From positions 186,001 to 250,000 of the forward strand of contig NZ_VCJO01000007.1 of the NCBI RefSeq assembly GCF_009712475.1: DNA of 64,000 nucleotides. Direction: 5' to 3'. Position numbers and translations under genes: made by a program. The notes below the pieces were generated by a model. That model did not search any database. It saw nothing but the letters and a program-made list of their open reading frames with translations, and was not told where the DNA came from. Below, piece by piece: positions 18,223 to 26,526 of this stretch. The first letter of the stretch is position 1. Every line of letters begins with the position of its first letter. The DNA comes from Micromonospora sp. CP22 (GTDB lineage Bacteria > Actinomycetota > Actinomycetes > Mycobacteriales > Micromonosporaceae).

Positions 18223-19010
18223 GGCGACTTGAGCACGCGTTCGCGGACAGCCAGCGCGAGACCGCGCTGGTGGCCTACCTGACCGCCGGTTACCCGAACC
18301 TCGACGAGACCGTCAACCTGGTCGACGCCGCCTGCGCGGCCGGTGCCGACATCATCGAACTGGGGGCGCCGTTCTCCGACCCGCTCGGCGACGGACCGGT
18401 CATCCAGGCCACCACCCAGCAGGCGCTGCGCGCCGGCGTGACGGTGGCGGCGACGCTCGACCTGGTCGCCAAGGTGCGGGCCACCGGCAACGACGTGCCG
18501 ATCATGCTGATGGGGTACTGCAACCCGTTCCTCCGGTACGGGCTGCCGAAACTCTTCGCCGACGCGGCGTCGGCCGGCGCGGACGGCTTCATCGTGCCGG
18601 ACCTGCCGGCCACCGAGAGCAGTGACTGGCTGGTGGAGGCGGAACGGCACAACCTGGGCCAGGTCTTCTTCGCCGCTCCGGGCAGCAGTCCCGAGCGGTT
18701 GCGCCGCACCGCGCAGAAGTCCCGCGGATTCCTGTACTGCCTGGCCGACAACGGGGTGACCGGCGTCCGGGATCGGCTCGCCGACGGCCTCGACGCCTAC
18801 CTCGCCCGGGTCCGCGCCGCGGCGACCACGCCCGTCGCGGTGGGCTTCGGCATCTCGCGGCCGGAGCACGTCGCCGCCCTCCGGGGCAAGGTGGACGGCG
18901 TCATCGTCGGCAGCGCGCTGCTCAAGCGGATCGGCGCGGCCACCACCTGGCAGCAACGGATCGCGGAGACGACGGCGCTGATCGGTGAGCTGAAGGAGGC
19001 CTGCCGATGA
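18219..19010 (+). CDS. trpA: Tryptophan synthase alpha subunit
   Basis: Cleaves indole-3-glycerol phosphate to indole and glyceraldehyde 3-phosphate and channels indole to TrpB. The 263-residue TIM barrel keeps the catalytic E47 ([11 protein letters not shown]) and D58 (PLGDGP). The tyrosine is at 173, but loop 6, usually SRxGVTG, reads ADNGVTG, changing the residues at the subunit-communication loop. The GTG start overlaps trpB and the stop overlaps the aminotransferase start, so translation is coupled. Confidence 0.95.
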   Translation: MRRLEHAFADSQRETALVAYLTAGYPNLDETVNLVDAACAAGADIIELGAPFSDPLGDGPVIQATTQQALRAGVTVAATLDLVAKVRATGNDVPIMLMGYCNPFLRYGLPKLFADAASAGADGFIVPDLPATESSDWLVEAERHNLGQVFFAAPGSSPERLRRTAQKSRGFLYCLADNGVTGVRDRLADGLDAYLARVRAAATTPVAVGFGISRPEHVAALRGKVDGVIVGSALLKRIGAATTWQQRIAETTALIGELKEACR

Positions 19011-20155
19011 GTGCTCCGACCACCACCGCCGTGCCGTTCTTCAGCGGCGCGGCCTCCATCCGGCGGGACTGGACCGGGCTCGAAGCCACGCTGCGCAAGG
19101 TCACCGACACCGGCCGGTTCACCTTCGGGCCGGTGGGCGAGGAACTGGAACGGGCGATCGCGGAACGCACCGGCGCCCGGCACACCGTGGCGGTGAACAA
19201 CGGCACGGACGCGTTGATCATCATGCTGCGGGCGGCCGGGATCGGCCCCGGCGACGAGGTGATCGTCCCCGCGTACACCTTCTTCGCCAGCGCCTCCTCG
19301 GTCCTGCACGTCGGCGCCAAACCGGTCCTGGTCGACATCCAGCCCGGCTCCTACGCGCTGGACCCCGAGCGGGTCCGCGCCGCCGTCACGGACCGGACCC
19401 GGGCGATCATGCCAGTGCACCTGTTCACCCAGATGGCGGACATGGTGGCGTTGCGCGAGGTGGCCGACGAGCACGGCCTGCAACTGCTGGAGGACAGCGC
19501 CGAAGGCATCGGCATGCACATCGACGGTCGGCACGCCGGCCGCTGGGGCCGGGCCGGGGTGCTCTCGTTCTTTCCCACCAAGACGCTCGGTGCCCTGGGC
19601 GACGCGGGCATGCTGCTCACCGACGACGAGGAGCTCGCCCGCACGGCACGCCAACTGCGCTGCCACGGGCAACCGAGCGACGGCTCCTACGAGTACCTCG
19701 AACTCGGCTACAACAGCCGATGCGACGAGCTTCAGGCGGCTTTCCTGCTCTGGCGGTTGCAGACGCTGGACGCGGAGATCGTCCGGCGGGCGGAGGTGGC
19801 GGCCCGCTACGACCAGCGCCTCGGCGAACTCGCGCCCCTGGTGCGTACCCCCTGGCTCGCGCCCGCCCGACGGCAGAGCAACCTCGTCTACTACGTCTAC
19901 CTGATCGAGTGCGAGCGACGTGACGAGCTGGTCGCGTACCTCACCACGCACGGCGTGGGCACCGAGGTGTACTACCCCCGGCCGCTCACCGAGCAGCCCT
20001 GCCTCACCACCCGTGCCGGGGTGGACCAACCCGTACCGGTCGCCAAGGCGGCCAGCCAGCGGGCGGTCGGACTGCCGATGTACCCCGACCTGACCGACGA
20101 GCAGGTCGACCGGGTCTGCGACCTGATCCACGAGTTCTACCGGGAGCACGCGTGA
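19007..20155 (+). CDS. DegT/DnrJ/EryC1-family aminotransferase 1
   Basis: A PLP-dependent sugar aminotransferase-type protein of 382 residues. The PLP lysine lies in SFFPTKTLGALGDAG (K192); NNGTDAL and LLEDSAEGIG are the cofactor-contact segments. FTFGPVGEELE near residue 40 is the usual N-terminal signature. The family transaminates keto-sugars bound to nucleotides or keto-cyclitols (WbpE, ArnB and NtdA are examples). It is coupled by ATGA to trpA and by GTGA to a second family member. Confidence 0.92.
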   Translation: MSAPTTTAVPFFSGAASIRRDWTGLEATLRKVTDTGRFTFGPVGEELERAIAERTGARHTVAVNNGTDALIIMLRAAGIGPGDEVIVPAYTFFASASSVLHVGAKPVLVDIQPGSYALDPERVRAAVTDRTRAIMPVHLFTQMADMVALREVADEHGLQLLEDSAEGIGMHIDGRHAGRWGRAGVLSFFPTKTLGALGDAGMLLTDDEELARTARQLRCHGQPSDGSYEYLELGYNSRCDELQAAFLLWRLQTLDAEIVRRAEVAARYDQRLGELAPLVRTPWLAPARRQSNLVYYVYLIECERRDELVAYLTTHGVGTEVYYPRPLTEQPCLTTRAGVDQPVPVAKAASQRAVGLPMYPDLTDEQVDRVCDLIHEFYREHA

Positions 20156-21276
20156 GCATGGCAGTCCCGTACTTCGACTACCCCACCCGGTACGCCGAGT
20201 GGACCGAGGACATCCTGGCCGCGGTCCGGGAGGTCGGCGAGTCGGACGAGTTCATCCTCAAGTCCCGGGTCGCCGCCCTCGAGGCGGCGGTGGCGCAGCG
20301 GACCGGTGCCGCCGAGGCGATCGCCGTCGCCAGCGGCACCGGCGCGTTGACGGTGATCCTCACGGCCATGGAGATCGGGCCCGGCGACGACGTCGTCACC
20401 CCCGCCTTCTCGTTCATCTCCTCGGCGAGCACGGTGGCGCTGCGCGGTGCCCGTCCGGTCTTCGCCGACGTCGACTACGACACGGCGATGCTGACCGCGC
20501 AGAGCGTCGAGGCGGTCCGTACCACGGCGAGCCGAGCCGTGATTCCGGCGTACCTCTTCGCGAGCAGCCCCGACATGCCGGCGCTACGGGCGCTGGCCGA
20601 CCGCCACTCGATGCGCCTGATCGAGGACAGCGCCGTCGCGCTGGGCGGTCAGGTCGCGGGTCGGCCCGCCGGACGCTACGGCGACGCCGGGGTGTACTCC
20701 TTCTTCCCCGGCAAGCCGTTGGGCGGGATCGGCGACGCCGGAATGATCGTCACCGACGATGCGGAGTTGGCCACCACCTGCCGGATGCTGCGCAACCACG
20801 GTCAGGACCTGAAGGTCCGGTTCCTGCACCACATGGTCGGCTTCAACAGTCGGATGGACGAGGTCACGGCGCTGTTCCTGCTGCGCCGGCTGCCCCACCT
20901 GGACCGGTTCCTCGCCGAGCGTCGCCGGCTGGCCCGCCAGTACAACGACCTGCTGCGTGAGGCGGCACCCGCCGTGCTGACGCCCGCCGGGGACCTCGGC
21001 GAGCAGGCCGTCTACACCTACGTCGTACGCGCGCCGCAGCGCGACAACCTGCGCGCCTACCTGGCCGGACGCGGTATCGAGACGAAGGTCTACTACCCCC
21101 GCCCGCTGCACCTGCAACCCGCGTTCCGCCACCTCGGTCACGCACCGGGTGACTTCCCGGTCGCCGAGCGACTGTCCCGCGAGTGCCTGGCGCTGCCGTT
21201 GCATCCGGAACTGCCCGCCGGAACCGTCGAGCGGGTCGTCGAGGAGATCGCCCGCTTCTACCGGCAGGAGGCATGA
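20152..21276 (+). CDS. DegT/DnrJ/EryC1-family aminotransferase 2
   Basis: The second family member has 374 residues, with the PLP lysine in SFFPGKPLGGIGDAG (K188) and LIEDSAVALGG. The GTG at 20152 overlaps the previous stop; an in-frame ATG lies six bases on. It is similar to aminotransferase 1 along its whole length but clearly diverged, so the pair may install two amino groups or act on different keto substrates. Its stop overlaps the next gene as ATGA. Confidence 0.92.
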   Translation: MSMAVPYFDYPTRYAEWTEDILAAVREVGESDEFILKSRVAALEAAVAQRTGAAEAIAVASGTGALTVILTAMEIGPGDDVVTPAFSFISSASTVALRGARPVFADVDYDTAMLTAQSVEAVRTTASRAVIPAYLFASSPDMPALRALADRHSMRLIEDSAVALGGQVAGRPAGRYGDAGVYSFFPGKPLGGIGDAGMIVTDDAELATTCRMLRNHGQDLKVRFLHHMVGFNSRMDEVTALFLLRRLPHLDRFLAERRRLARQYNDLLREAAPAVLTPAGDLGEQAVYTYVVRAPQRDNLRAYLAGRGIETKVYYPRPLHLQPAFRHLGHAPGDFPVAERLSRECLALPLHPELPAGTVERVVEEIARFYRQEA

Positions 21277-22136
21277 CGGCGGTGAGCATCTGGGCCAACC
21301 GGGTCTGCGGCATCGGCGACGAGGCCGCACCCGGCCTCGCGCGGCAGCTCGACGTGCACCGCGACCTGGGCATGTCCGGCGTGGAACTGCGCACGGTCGA
21401 CGGTCGGGGCCTGCACGACCTCGACGCCGACGAGGTGGCCGACCTGCGCCGGCAGATCGAGGCGAGCGGGCTGCGGGTGCCGGTGCTGGACACGCCGATC
21501 GGCAACTGGTCCACCACCGTCGCCACCGACCTGGACACCGAACTGTCGATCCTGGACCGCACCGCGGCGGTCGCGCACGCCCTGGGCTGTCGGTGGCTGC
21601 GCGTCATGTCGTACCCCAACGACGGCTGGTCGGACGAGGCGTGGGCCGCGGAGTCGCTGCGCCGCATGCGGGTGCTGACCGACGAGGCGGGCCGACTCGG
21701 TGTAATGCTGCTGCACGAGAACTGCCAGGGCTGGGCGGGCGTCTCCGCCGCGAACACGCTGCGCATGCTCGACCACGTCGACAGTGCGCACCTCAGGCTG
21801 ATCTTCGATGTGGGCAACGGCCTGGCGTACGGCTACCAGGCCGAGGAGTTCCTCGCCAAGGTGCTGCCCTGGGTCGAGCACGTCCACGTCAAGAACGGCC
21901 ACCGCAACCCGGACGGCCAGGCCGAGTTCACCCTGCCCGACTCCGGCGAGCTGGACCTGGCCGGTTGCATCCGCCAACTGGAGGCGGCCGGTTACCAGGG
22001 CTGGTACAGCCTGGAGCCGCACGTGGCGCACATCCCGCACCTCAAGGTCTCGGGTGACCCCGGGCAGTTGGAGCAGAGCTACCGGGCGTACGCGACGCGC
22101 TTCCGCGCCATCGTCGACGAGGCGGCGCGGCCGTGA
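21273..22136 (+). CDS. Xylose-isomerase-like TIM-barrel protein
   Basis: A 287-residue AP-endonuclease-2/xylose-isomerase-like TIM barrel. Probable metal ligands are in LLHENCQGW, IFDVGN, HVHVKNGHR and YSLEPH, the Glu/Asp/His/Glu arrangement of this fold. Relatives include IolE/IolI and sugar-phosphate isomerases or epimerases, so it may isomerise or epimerise a keto-sugar or cyclitol made by the neighbouring dehydrogenases. AGGAGG sits one base before ATG 21273 but ten bases before the in-frame GTG at 21282, so either start is possible. Confidence 0.82.
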   Translation: MTAVSIWANRVCGIGDEAAPGLARQLDVHRDLGMSGVELRTVDGRGLHDLDADEVADLRRQIEASGLRVPVLDTPIGNWSTTVATDLDTELSILDRTAAVAHALGCRWLRVMSYPNDGWSDEAWAAESLRRMRVLTDEAGRLGVMLLHENCQGWAGVSAANTLRMLDHVDSAHLRLIFDVGNGLAYGYQAEEFLAKVLPWVEHVHVKNGHRNPDGQAEFTLPDSGELDLAGCIRQLEAAGYQGWYSLEPHVAHIPHLKVSGDPGQLEQSYRAYATRFRAIVDEAARP

Positions 22137-23419
22137 CCCCCTGTTGGACCGAGCCCGACCTGGACTGGCTGCGGGAGTTCATGGCGGTGGACTCGGTGTC
22201 GCCGCTGGAGGGCGGCGGGCTCGCCGCCACCCGGCAGGCACAGGAGGTGTTCCTCGCCGGGGCGAGCGAGCGCGGTTTCCAGGTCCGCCACTTCGCCAGC
22301 CCGGACACGCGGAGCATCACCGCCGAGGACGTCCCGATGCCGGTGCGGCGGGCCCTGGAAGCCGACCCCGACACCTTCCTCGCCGCCCAGCCCTCCCTGG
22401 TGGTGGCGATGGGCGACCCGGCACCGCCGGAGCGACGGCTGGTCATCAACTTCCACGTCGACACCGTCGGCCCGCACATCGCGCCGCGCCTGGACGGCGA
22501 CATCCTGCACGGCCGGGGTGCCGTCGACGACAAGGGCCCCGGGGTGGCCGCCGCGGTAGGCGTCGCCGCCGCGTTCGCCGACGACCCCTCGCTGGCCCGC
22601 CGCATCGAGGTCATGCTCACCAGCGTGCCGGGTGAGGAGGGCGGCGCGATGGGCGTCCTCGGCACCCGATGGCTGACCCGGTTGGGTTACACCGGTCGGC
22701 TGATGCTGTTCGCCGAGCCCACCGGCGGTCGGGTGCTGGACGCGTGCACGGCGGCCATGACCCCCCGGCTGCGGGTCCTCGGCGAGGGCAGCACGGACGA
22801 CCACCCCACCGACGGGCACAACGCCACGGTGGCGTTGGGTTTCCTCGCCGACCACCTGGCCCGCACCGTCGGCCCCCGGGCGGCCGCCCTCGGCGCGAAG
22901 CTCTGCGTCGCCGGTCTGCACACCGGGACCGCGCACAACCGGGTGTACGGCGAGGGTGAGCTGCTGCTCAACATCGCCTACCGGGACCAGGCCAGCGCGC
23001 AGACGCTGGCACACGAGCTGGAGCAGGCGGTCGACCAGGCCCGTGACGTCTTCGCCAAGACGCACGTCGACAACCCGTTCACCGCCCGCCTGGTCGACGA
23101 CTGGGACCGGGTGGTGCGGTTGGACTGGCTCAAACGCGGGCTGCCGGTGCTCGACAACCGGGATCCCGAGATGGAAGACCTGCTCGCCGCGGCGGGATTC
23201 CCCCGCCACGACGGCCTGGCCGACGGCAGTGCCTTCACCTGCGACGCCATCTGGGCCGGCGGGCCCGGCCGGTACGTCGCGGTGTGCGGACCGGGCCGGC
23301 TCGACGTCAACGGCGCGCACACCGCAGCCGAGTGGGTACGCGTCGACGACCTGGCGACCTATGCGAGACAGATCCGCGACCTCGTGGTGCGTTTCGGCGC
23401 CCACGTGCCGACACAGTAA
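22133..23419 (+). CDS. M20-family metallopeptidase/deacylase
   Basis: A 428-residue member of the ArgE/DapE/M20 zinc hydrolase family. Metal ligands are visible in INFHVDTV (His), GRGAVDDKG (bridging Asp), VPGEEGGAM (catalytic Glu plus Glu), FAEPTGG and NGAHTAAEW (His). Such enzymes remove N-acyl or peptidyl groups. In the island it may deprotect an intermediate or hydrolyse a peptide. It has no signal peptide, so it acts in the cytosol. The GTG start overlaps the preceding TGA. Confidence 0.88.
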   Translation: MTPCWTEPDLDWLREFMAVDSVSPLEGGGLAATRQAQEVFLAGASERGFQVRHFASPDTRSITAEDVPMPVRRALEADPDTFLAAQPSLVVAMGDPAPPERRLVINFHVDTVGPHIAPRLDGDILHGRGAVDDKGPGVAAAVGVAAAFADDPSLARRIEVMLTSVPGEEGGAMGVLGTRWLTRLGYTGRLMLFAEPTGGRVLDACTAAMTPRLRVLGEGSTDDHPTDGHNATVALGFLADHLARTVGPRAAALGAKLCVAGLHTGTAHNRVYGEGELLLNIAYRDQASAQTLAHELEQAVDQARDVFAKTHVDNPFTARLVDDWDRVVRLDWLKRGLPVLDNRDPEMEDLLAAAGFPRHDGLADGSAFTCDAIWAGGPGRYVAVCGPGRLDVNGAHTAAEWVRVDDLATYARQIRDLVVRFGAHVPTQ

Positions 23420-23429
23420 CGGGAGAGAC

Positions 23430-24539
23430 ATGGCCAACAGCATGACCGTCGACCACACGCAGCTCACCACCTTCGTACGGACGGTGCTGCTGCGGTGTGG
23501 ACTCGACGAGCCGGCGGCGACGACGGCCACCGAGGTCATCTGCTACGCCGACATCCACGGCTTCACCACCCACGGCACCAACGCGCTGGCCGGAATCTAC
23601 GCCCCGCGCCTGCGCGCCGGGAGCATCCGGCCCGACGCCCAGCCCAAGGTCGTGGTCGAGACCCCGACCACGGCCGTCATCGACGGCGACAACGGCCTGG
23701 GGGCCGTCACGATGGTCACCGCCGTCGACCTGGCCGCGGCCAAGGCGCGTGAACTCGGCCTCGGCATGGTGACGGTGCGCAACAGCAGCCACTTCGGCAG
23801 CGCCGGCTACTACACCAACCGGGTCGCCGCCGACGGTCTGGTCGGCATCGTCATGTCCAACTGCGGCGCGCAGGGCGTCGTTCCGCCGCTGGGCGGGGTC
23901 AAGCGGCTGCTCGGCACGAACCCGCTCAGCGCGGCGGTGCCGGTCTCCCACGGCGCGCCGTTCGTCCTGGACATGAGCGCCACCGCCGTGGCCACCGGCA
24001 AGATCCGGGCGGCCCAGCGCGAGGGACGGCCCGTGCCCGAGGGCTGGCTGGTCGCCGCCGACGGGTCGACGACCACCGACCCGGACGCGTACTTCGCCGG
24101 GCACGCCGACGTGGCCTGGCTGGGCGGCACGGCGCAGACCGGCGGTGCCAAGGGGTACGGCCTCGCCCTGCTGGTCGACCTGCTGTGCGGGCCGTTGGCG
24201 GGCGCGGCGTACGGGCCCCGGCCGGAGGCTCTGACCGAGACCGAGCCGGCCGACGACGTGAACATCGGCCAGGTCGCCCTCGTGATCAACCCCGCCGCGT
24301 TCGGCGTCGCGGAGAGCTTCCCGACCGAGACCCGTGCCCTGTTGGACACCGTGTCGGCGTCCCCGGCCGCGCCCGGACAGCGGGTCACGTACCCGGGCGC
24401 ACCGGAGGCCGAGCGGGCCGCCGTGTCGTACGCCGAGGGGATCCGGCTGCCGCAGCACGTCGCCGTCCAGTTGGTACGCCTCGGCGCCGAACTCGACGTG
24501 GCCGTCCCGGCCGCCCTGACCGAGGCGGGTTCGGCATGA
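23430..24539 (+). CDS. Ldh2/malate-dehydrogenase-family oxidoreductase
   Basis: An NAD(P)H-dependent reductase of 369 residues in the Ldh2 family, which includes YiaK, malate/sulfolactate dehydrogenases and the cyclic-imine reductase DpkA. Signatures are ADIHGFTTHGTNAL, the catalytic-histidine segment RNSSHFGSAGYY, DMSAT and TGGAKGYGLALLVDLL. It may reduce a 2-oxo acid or a cyclic imine on the way to an unusual amino acid. ATG 23430 follows GGGAG and lies 10 bp after the M20 gene. It overlaps the next gene as ATGA. Confidence 0.88.
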   Translation: MANSMTVDHTQLTTFVRTVLLRCGLDEPAATTATEVICYADIHGFTTHGTNALAGIYAPRLRAGSIRPDAQPKVVVETPTTAVIDGDNGLGAVTMVTAVDLAAAKARELGLGMVTVRNSSHFGSAGYYTNRVAADGLVGIVMSNCGAQGVVPPLGGVKRLLGTNPLSAAVPVSHGAPFVLDMSATAVATGKIRAAQREGRPVPEGWLVAADGSTTTDPDAYFAGHADVAWLGGTAQTGGAKGYGLALLVDLLCGPLAGAAYGPRPEALTETEPADDVNIGQVALVINPAAFGVAESFPTETRALLDTVSASPAAPGQRVTYPGAPEAERAAVSYAEGIRLPQHVAVQLVRLGAELDVAVPAALTEAGSA

Positions 24540-25855
24540 GGATCGGGGTCATCGGTCTCGGCGTGATCGCTCCGTACTTCCTGCGGGCCATCGAGGACGA
24601 CGAGCACCTCACCCTGACCGCCGTCTGCGACCGTAACGAGGCGAAGCTCGCGGACTTCTCCGACGACAGCGGCGTCGCGACCTACACCGACCACCGGGAA
24701 CTGCTCGCCTCGGGCCTGGTCGACGCGGTCGTACTGACCCTGCCGAACGCGGTGCACGCCGAGGTCGCCGCCGACGCGCTCCGCGCCGGCGTACACGTGT
24801 GCTGCGAGAAGCCGATGACGGTCCACCTGGCGGACGCGCACGAGCTGATGGCGTTGGCGCGGCAGTCCGGCCGGACCCTGTTCACCGCCTTCCACCGGCG
24901 GTACAACCGCAACGTGGCCGCGCTGCGGCTCGGGGTGGGCGATCCGACGGCCATCGAGCGTCTGGTGTGTCGCTACTCCGAACGCATCGAGGAGCACACC
25001 GGCTCGGAGGCGTGGTATCTCGACCAGGATCTGGGCGGCGGCGGCTGCGTCATCGACAACGGCCCGAACGCGCTGGACGCGGTCCGTACCATCGTCGGCG
25101 AGCTGGAACTCATCGACGCCACGATCGGCGACGTCCGCCGTGGGGTGGAGTTCTGCGCCGAACTCGAACTGCGCTCCGCCAGCGGCGTGCCGGTCACCGT
25201 CGAGCTGGACTGGGCCCTGCCGTCGGGCGAGGTCAAGGACATCACCGTGTACGGAAAGGACGGTTCGGTCCGGTCCGCCGACATGCTGGCCGGATTCCCC
25301 GGGTTCAAGTCCTCGCTCGACCACGAGTACGCCGCGATCATGGCGGATTTCCGGCACGTCGTGTCGCTCGGTGACGCGTACACCGACGCGGGTCCGGACA
25401 TCGTCGCGCTCGTCGAGCAGGCGTACGCGATCGCCCGGCGCAAGGAACCACGGCTGCGGATGCCGTCGAAGCGGCCGACCGTGGCGCGGTTGGTGAAGCT
25501 GTTGTTCCACCGGCGTGACGAGCGGGGCATGACCATGTCGCCGTGGCTGTCGCGGTGTGTCCGGCAAGGGGAGCTCCACGAGCTGGTGACGACCACGGAC
25601 CAGCCGAGTCGACCCGGTGACCGGGTGGACGCGGTCGGGTTCCTCGGCTTCGCCGAGTTCGCCACGGCGACCGTGGTGCAGCGGGGCGACGTGGTGGTCT
25701 GCAACGGTCAGCGGATCGGCACCGTCGCCGGATTCGACGAGTGCCACTGGCCCAACCACTACAACATCCTCATCGACACCGAACGTGTTCTCACCGCGGA
25801 GGACCTAAACTTGCAGGTCGGCGATCCGCTGCAATTCCTGGAGACGGTGCGATGA
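24536..25855 (+). CDS. Gfo/Idh/MocA oxidoreductase with extra C-terminal domain
   Basis: A 439-residue two-part protein. Residues 1 to about 330 form a Gfo/Idh/MocA dehydrogenase with GVIGLGVIAPYFLRAI and the EKP motif at 91-93. After a basic linker (LVKLLFHRRDERG), residues ~332-439 form a separate, probably beta-rich module containing DRVDAVGFLGFAEFATATVV and DECHWPNHYNILI. I cannot assign this module to a named family. The ATG at 24536 is fixed by the ATGA overlap and the immediate Rossmann strand. The fusion suggests substrate tethering or a second activity. Confidence 0.85.
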   Translation: MRIGVIGLGVIAPYFLRAIEDDEHLTLTAVCDRNEAKLADFSDDSGVATYTDHRELLASGLVDAVVLTLPNAVHAEVAADALRAGVHVCCEKPMTVHLADAHELMALARQSGRTLFTAFHRRYNRNVAALRLGVGDPTAIERLVCRYSERIEEHTGSEAWYLDQDLGGGGCVIDNGPNALDAVRTIVGELELIDATIGDVRRGVEFCAELELRSASGVPVTVELDWALPSGEVKDITVYGKDGSVRSADMLAGFPGFKSSLDHEYAAIMADFRHVVSLGDAYTDAGPDIVALVEQAYAIARRKEPRLRMPSKRPTVARLVKLLFHRRDERGMTMSPWLSRCVRQGELHELVTTTDQPSRPGDRVDAVGFLGFAEFATATVVQRGDVVVCNGQRIGTVAGFDECHWPNHYNILIDTERVLTAEDLNLQVGDPLQFLETVR

Positions 25856-26526
25856 CTGCTCAAGCGAACCTGCCCGTGGCCGAGGTAACCGTCTCTCCGC
25901 AGGTCGCGGCGGCCTTCCCCGACGTCCGGGTGCTCTGCGTCGAGGCCGAGGTGGGCGGCGGTGACGTCATCGCCGGTGAGGTTCAGCAGCGGTGGGCGCA
26001 CGAGCACGGCCGGTGGCACGGGGTGGCGAAGGCGGAGATCCGCGCGGATCCGGCGGTCGACGCCTACCGACGCTTCTCCCGGAAGATCGGTGTGGACCCG
26101 GACCGCCAGCCGCCGTCGATCCAGGCGCTCATCGAGCGTGGCCTACGGTCGAAACCGCTCGGCGGCTGGCCGAAGATCAATCCCACTGTGGACGCGGTGA
26201 ACGTGACGGCGGTGGCGACGATGATCGCGCTCGGCGTGTTCGACGCCGAGCGGCTATCCGGCCCGGTCCGGCTGGCCCTCAGTGAGGGCGGGGAACGCCT
26301 GCAACCGATCGGCGCCCAGGAGGAGGTGGCCCTGGAGGCGGATCGGCTGATCCTGGCCGACGACGCCCGGGTGCTGTCTCTCTTCGCCCACCGCGACGGC
26401 GTGCACCAGGCCGTCCGGGCGGACACCCGCCGGGTGCTGCTGCTCGCCTGCGTGGTCGACGGCATCTCCCCCGACCAGGCGGCGGACGCCCTACGGCAAT
26501 CCGCCGACCTGCTCGACCTGCGCTGA
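25852..26526 (+). CDS. B3/B4-domain protein (PheRS beta editing-module-like)
   Basis: A 224-residue stand-alone B3/B4 domain protein. The segment from PPSIQALIERGLRSK through NPTVDAVNVTAVATMIALG and PVRLALSEGGERLQPIG is typical of this family. B3/B4 forms the editing site of phenylalanyl-tRNA synthetase beta, which hydrolyses mischarged Tyr-tRNA; free-standing members are mostly uncharacterised. As the last gene of the biosynthetic operon (ATGA overlap), it might hydrolyse tRNA mischarged with the island product. Its 3' end overlaps the convergent permease by 36 bp. Confidence 0.85.
   Translation: MTAQANLPVAEVTVSPQVAAAFPDVRVLCVEAEVGGGDVIAGEVQQRWAHEHGRWHGVAKAEIRADPAVDAYRRFSRKIGVDPDRQPPSIQALIERGLRSKPLGGWPKINPTVDAVNVTAVATMIALGVFDAERLSGPVRLALSEGGERLQPIGAQEEVALEADRLILADDARVLSLFAHRDGVHQAVRADTRRVLLLACVVDGISPDQAADALRQSADLLDLR

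Noticed and set aside
4686..26526. Reading the island as an NRPS, PKS or RiPP cluster
   Set aside because: No adenylation, ketosynthase, carrier, YcaO, lanthipeptide or radical-SAM gene is visible, and no precursor peptide was found.
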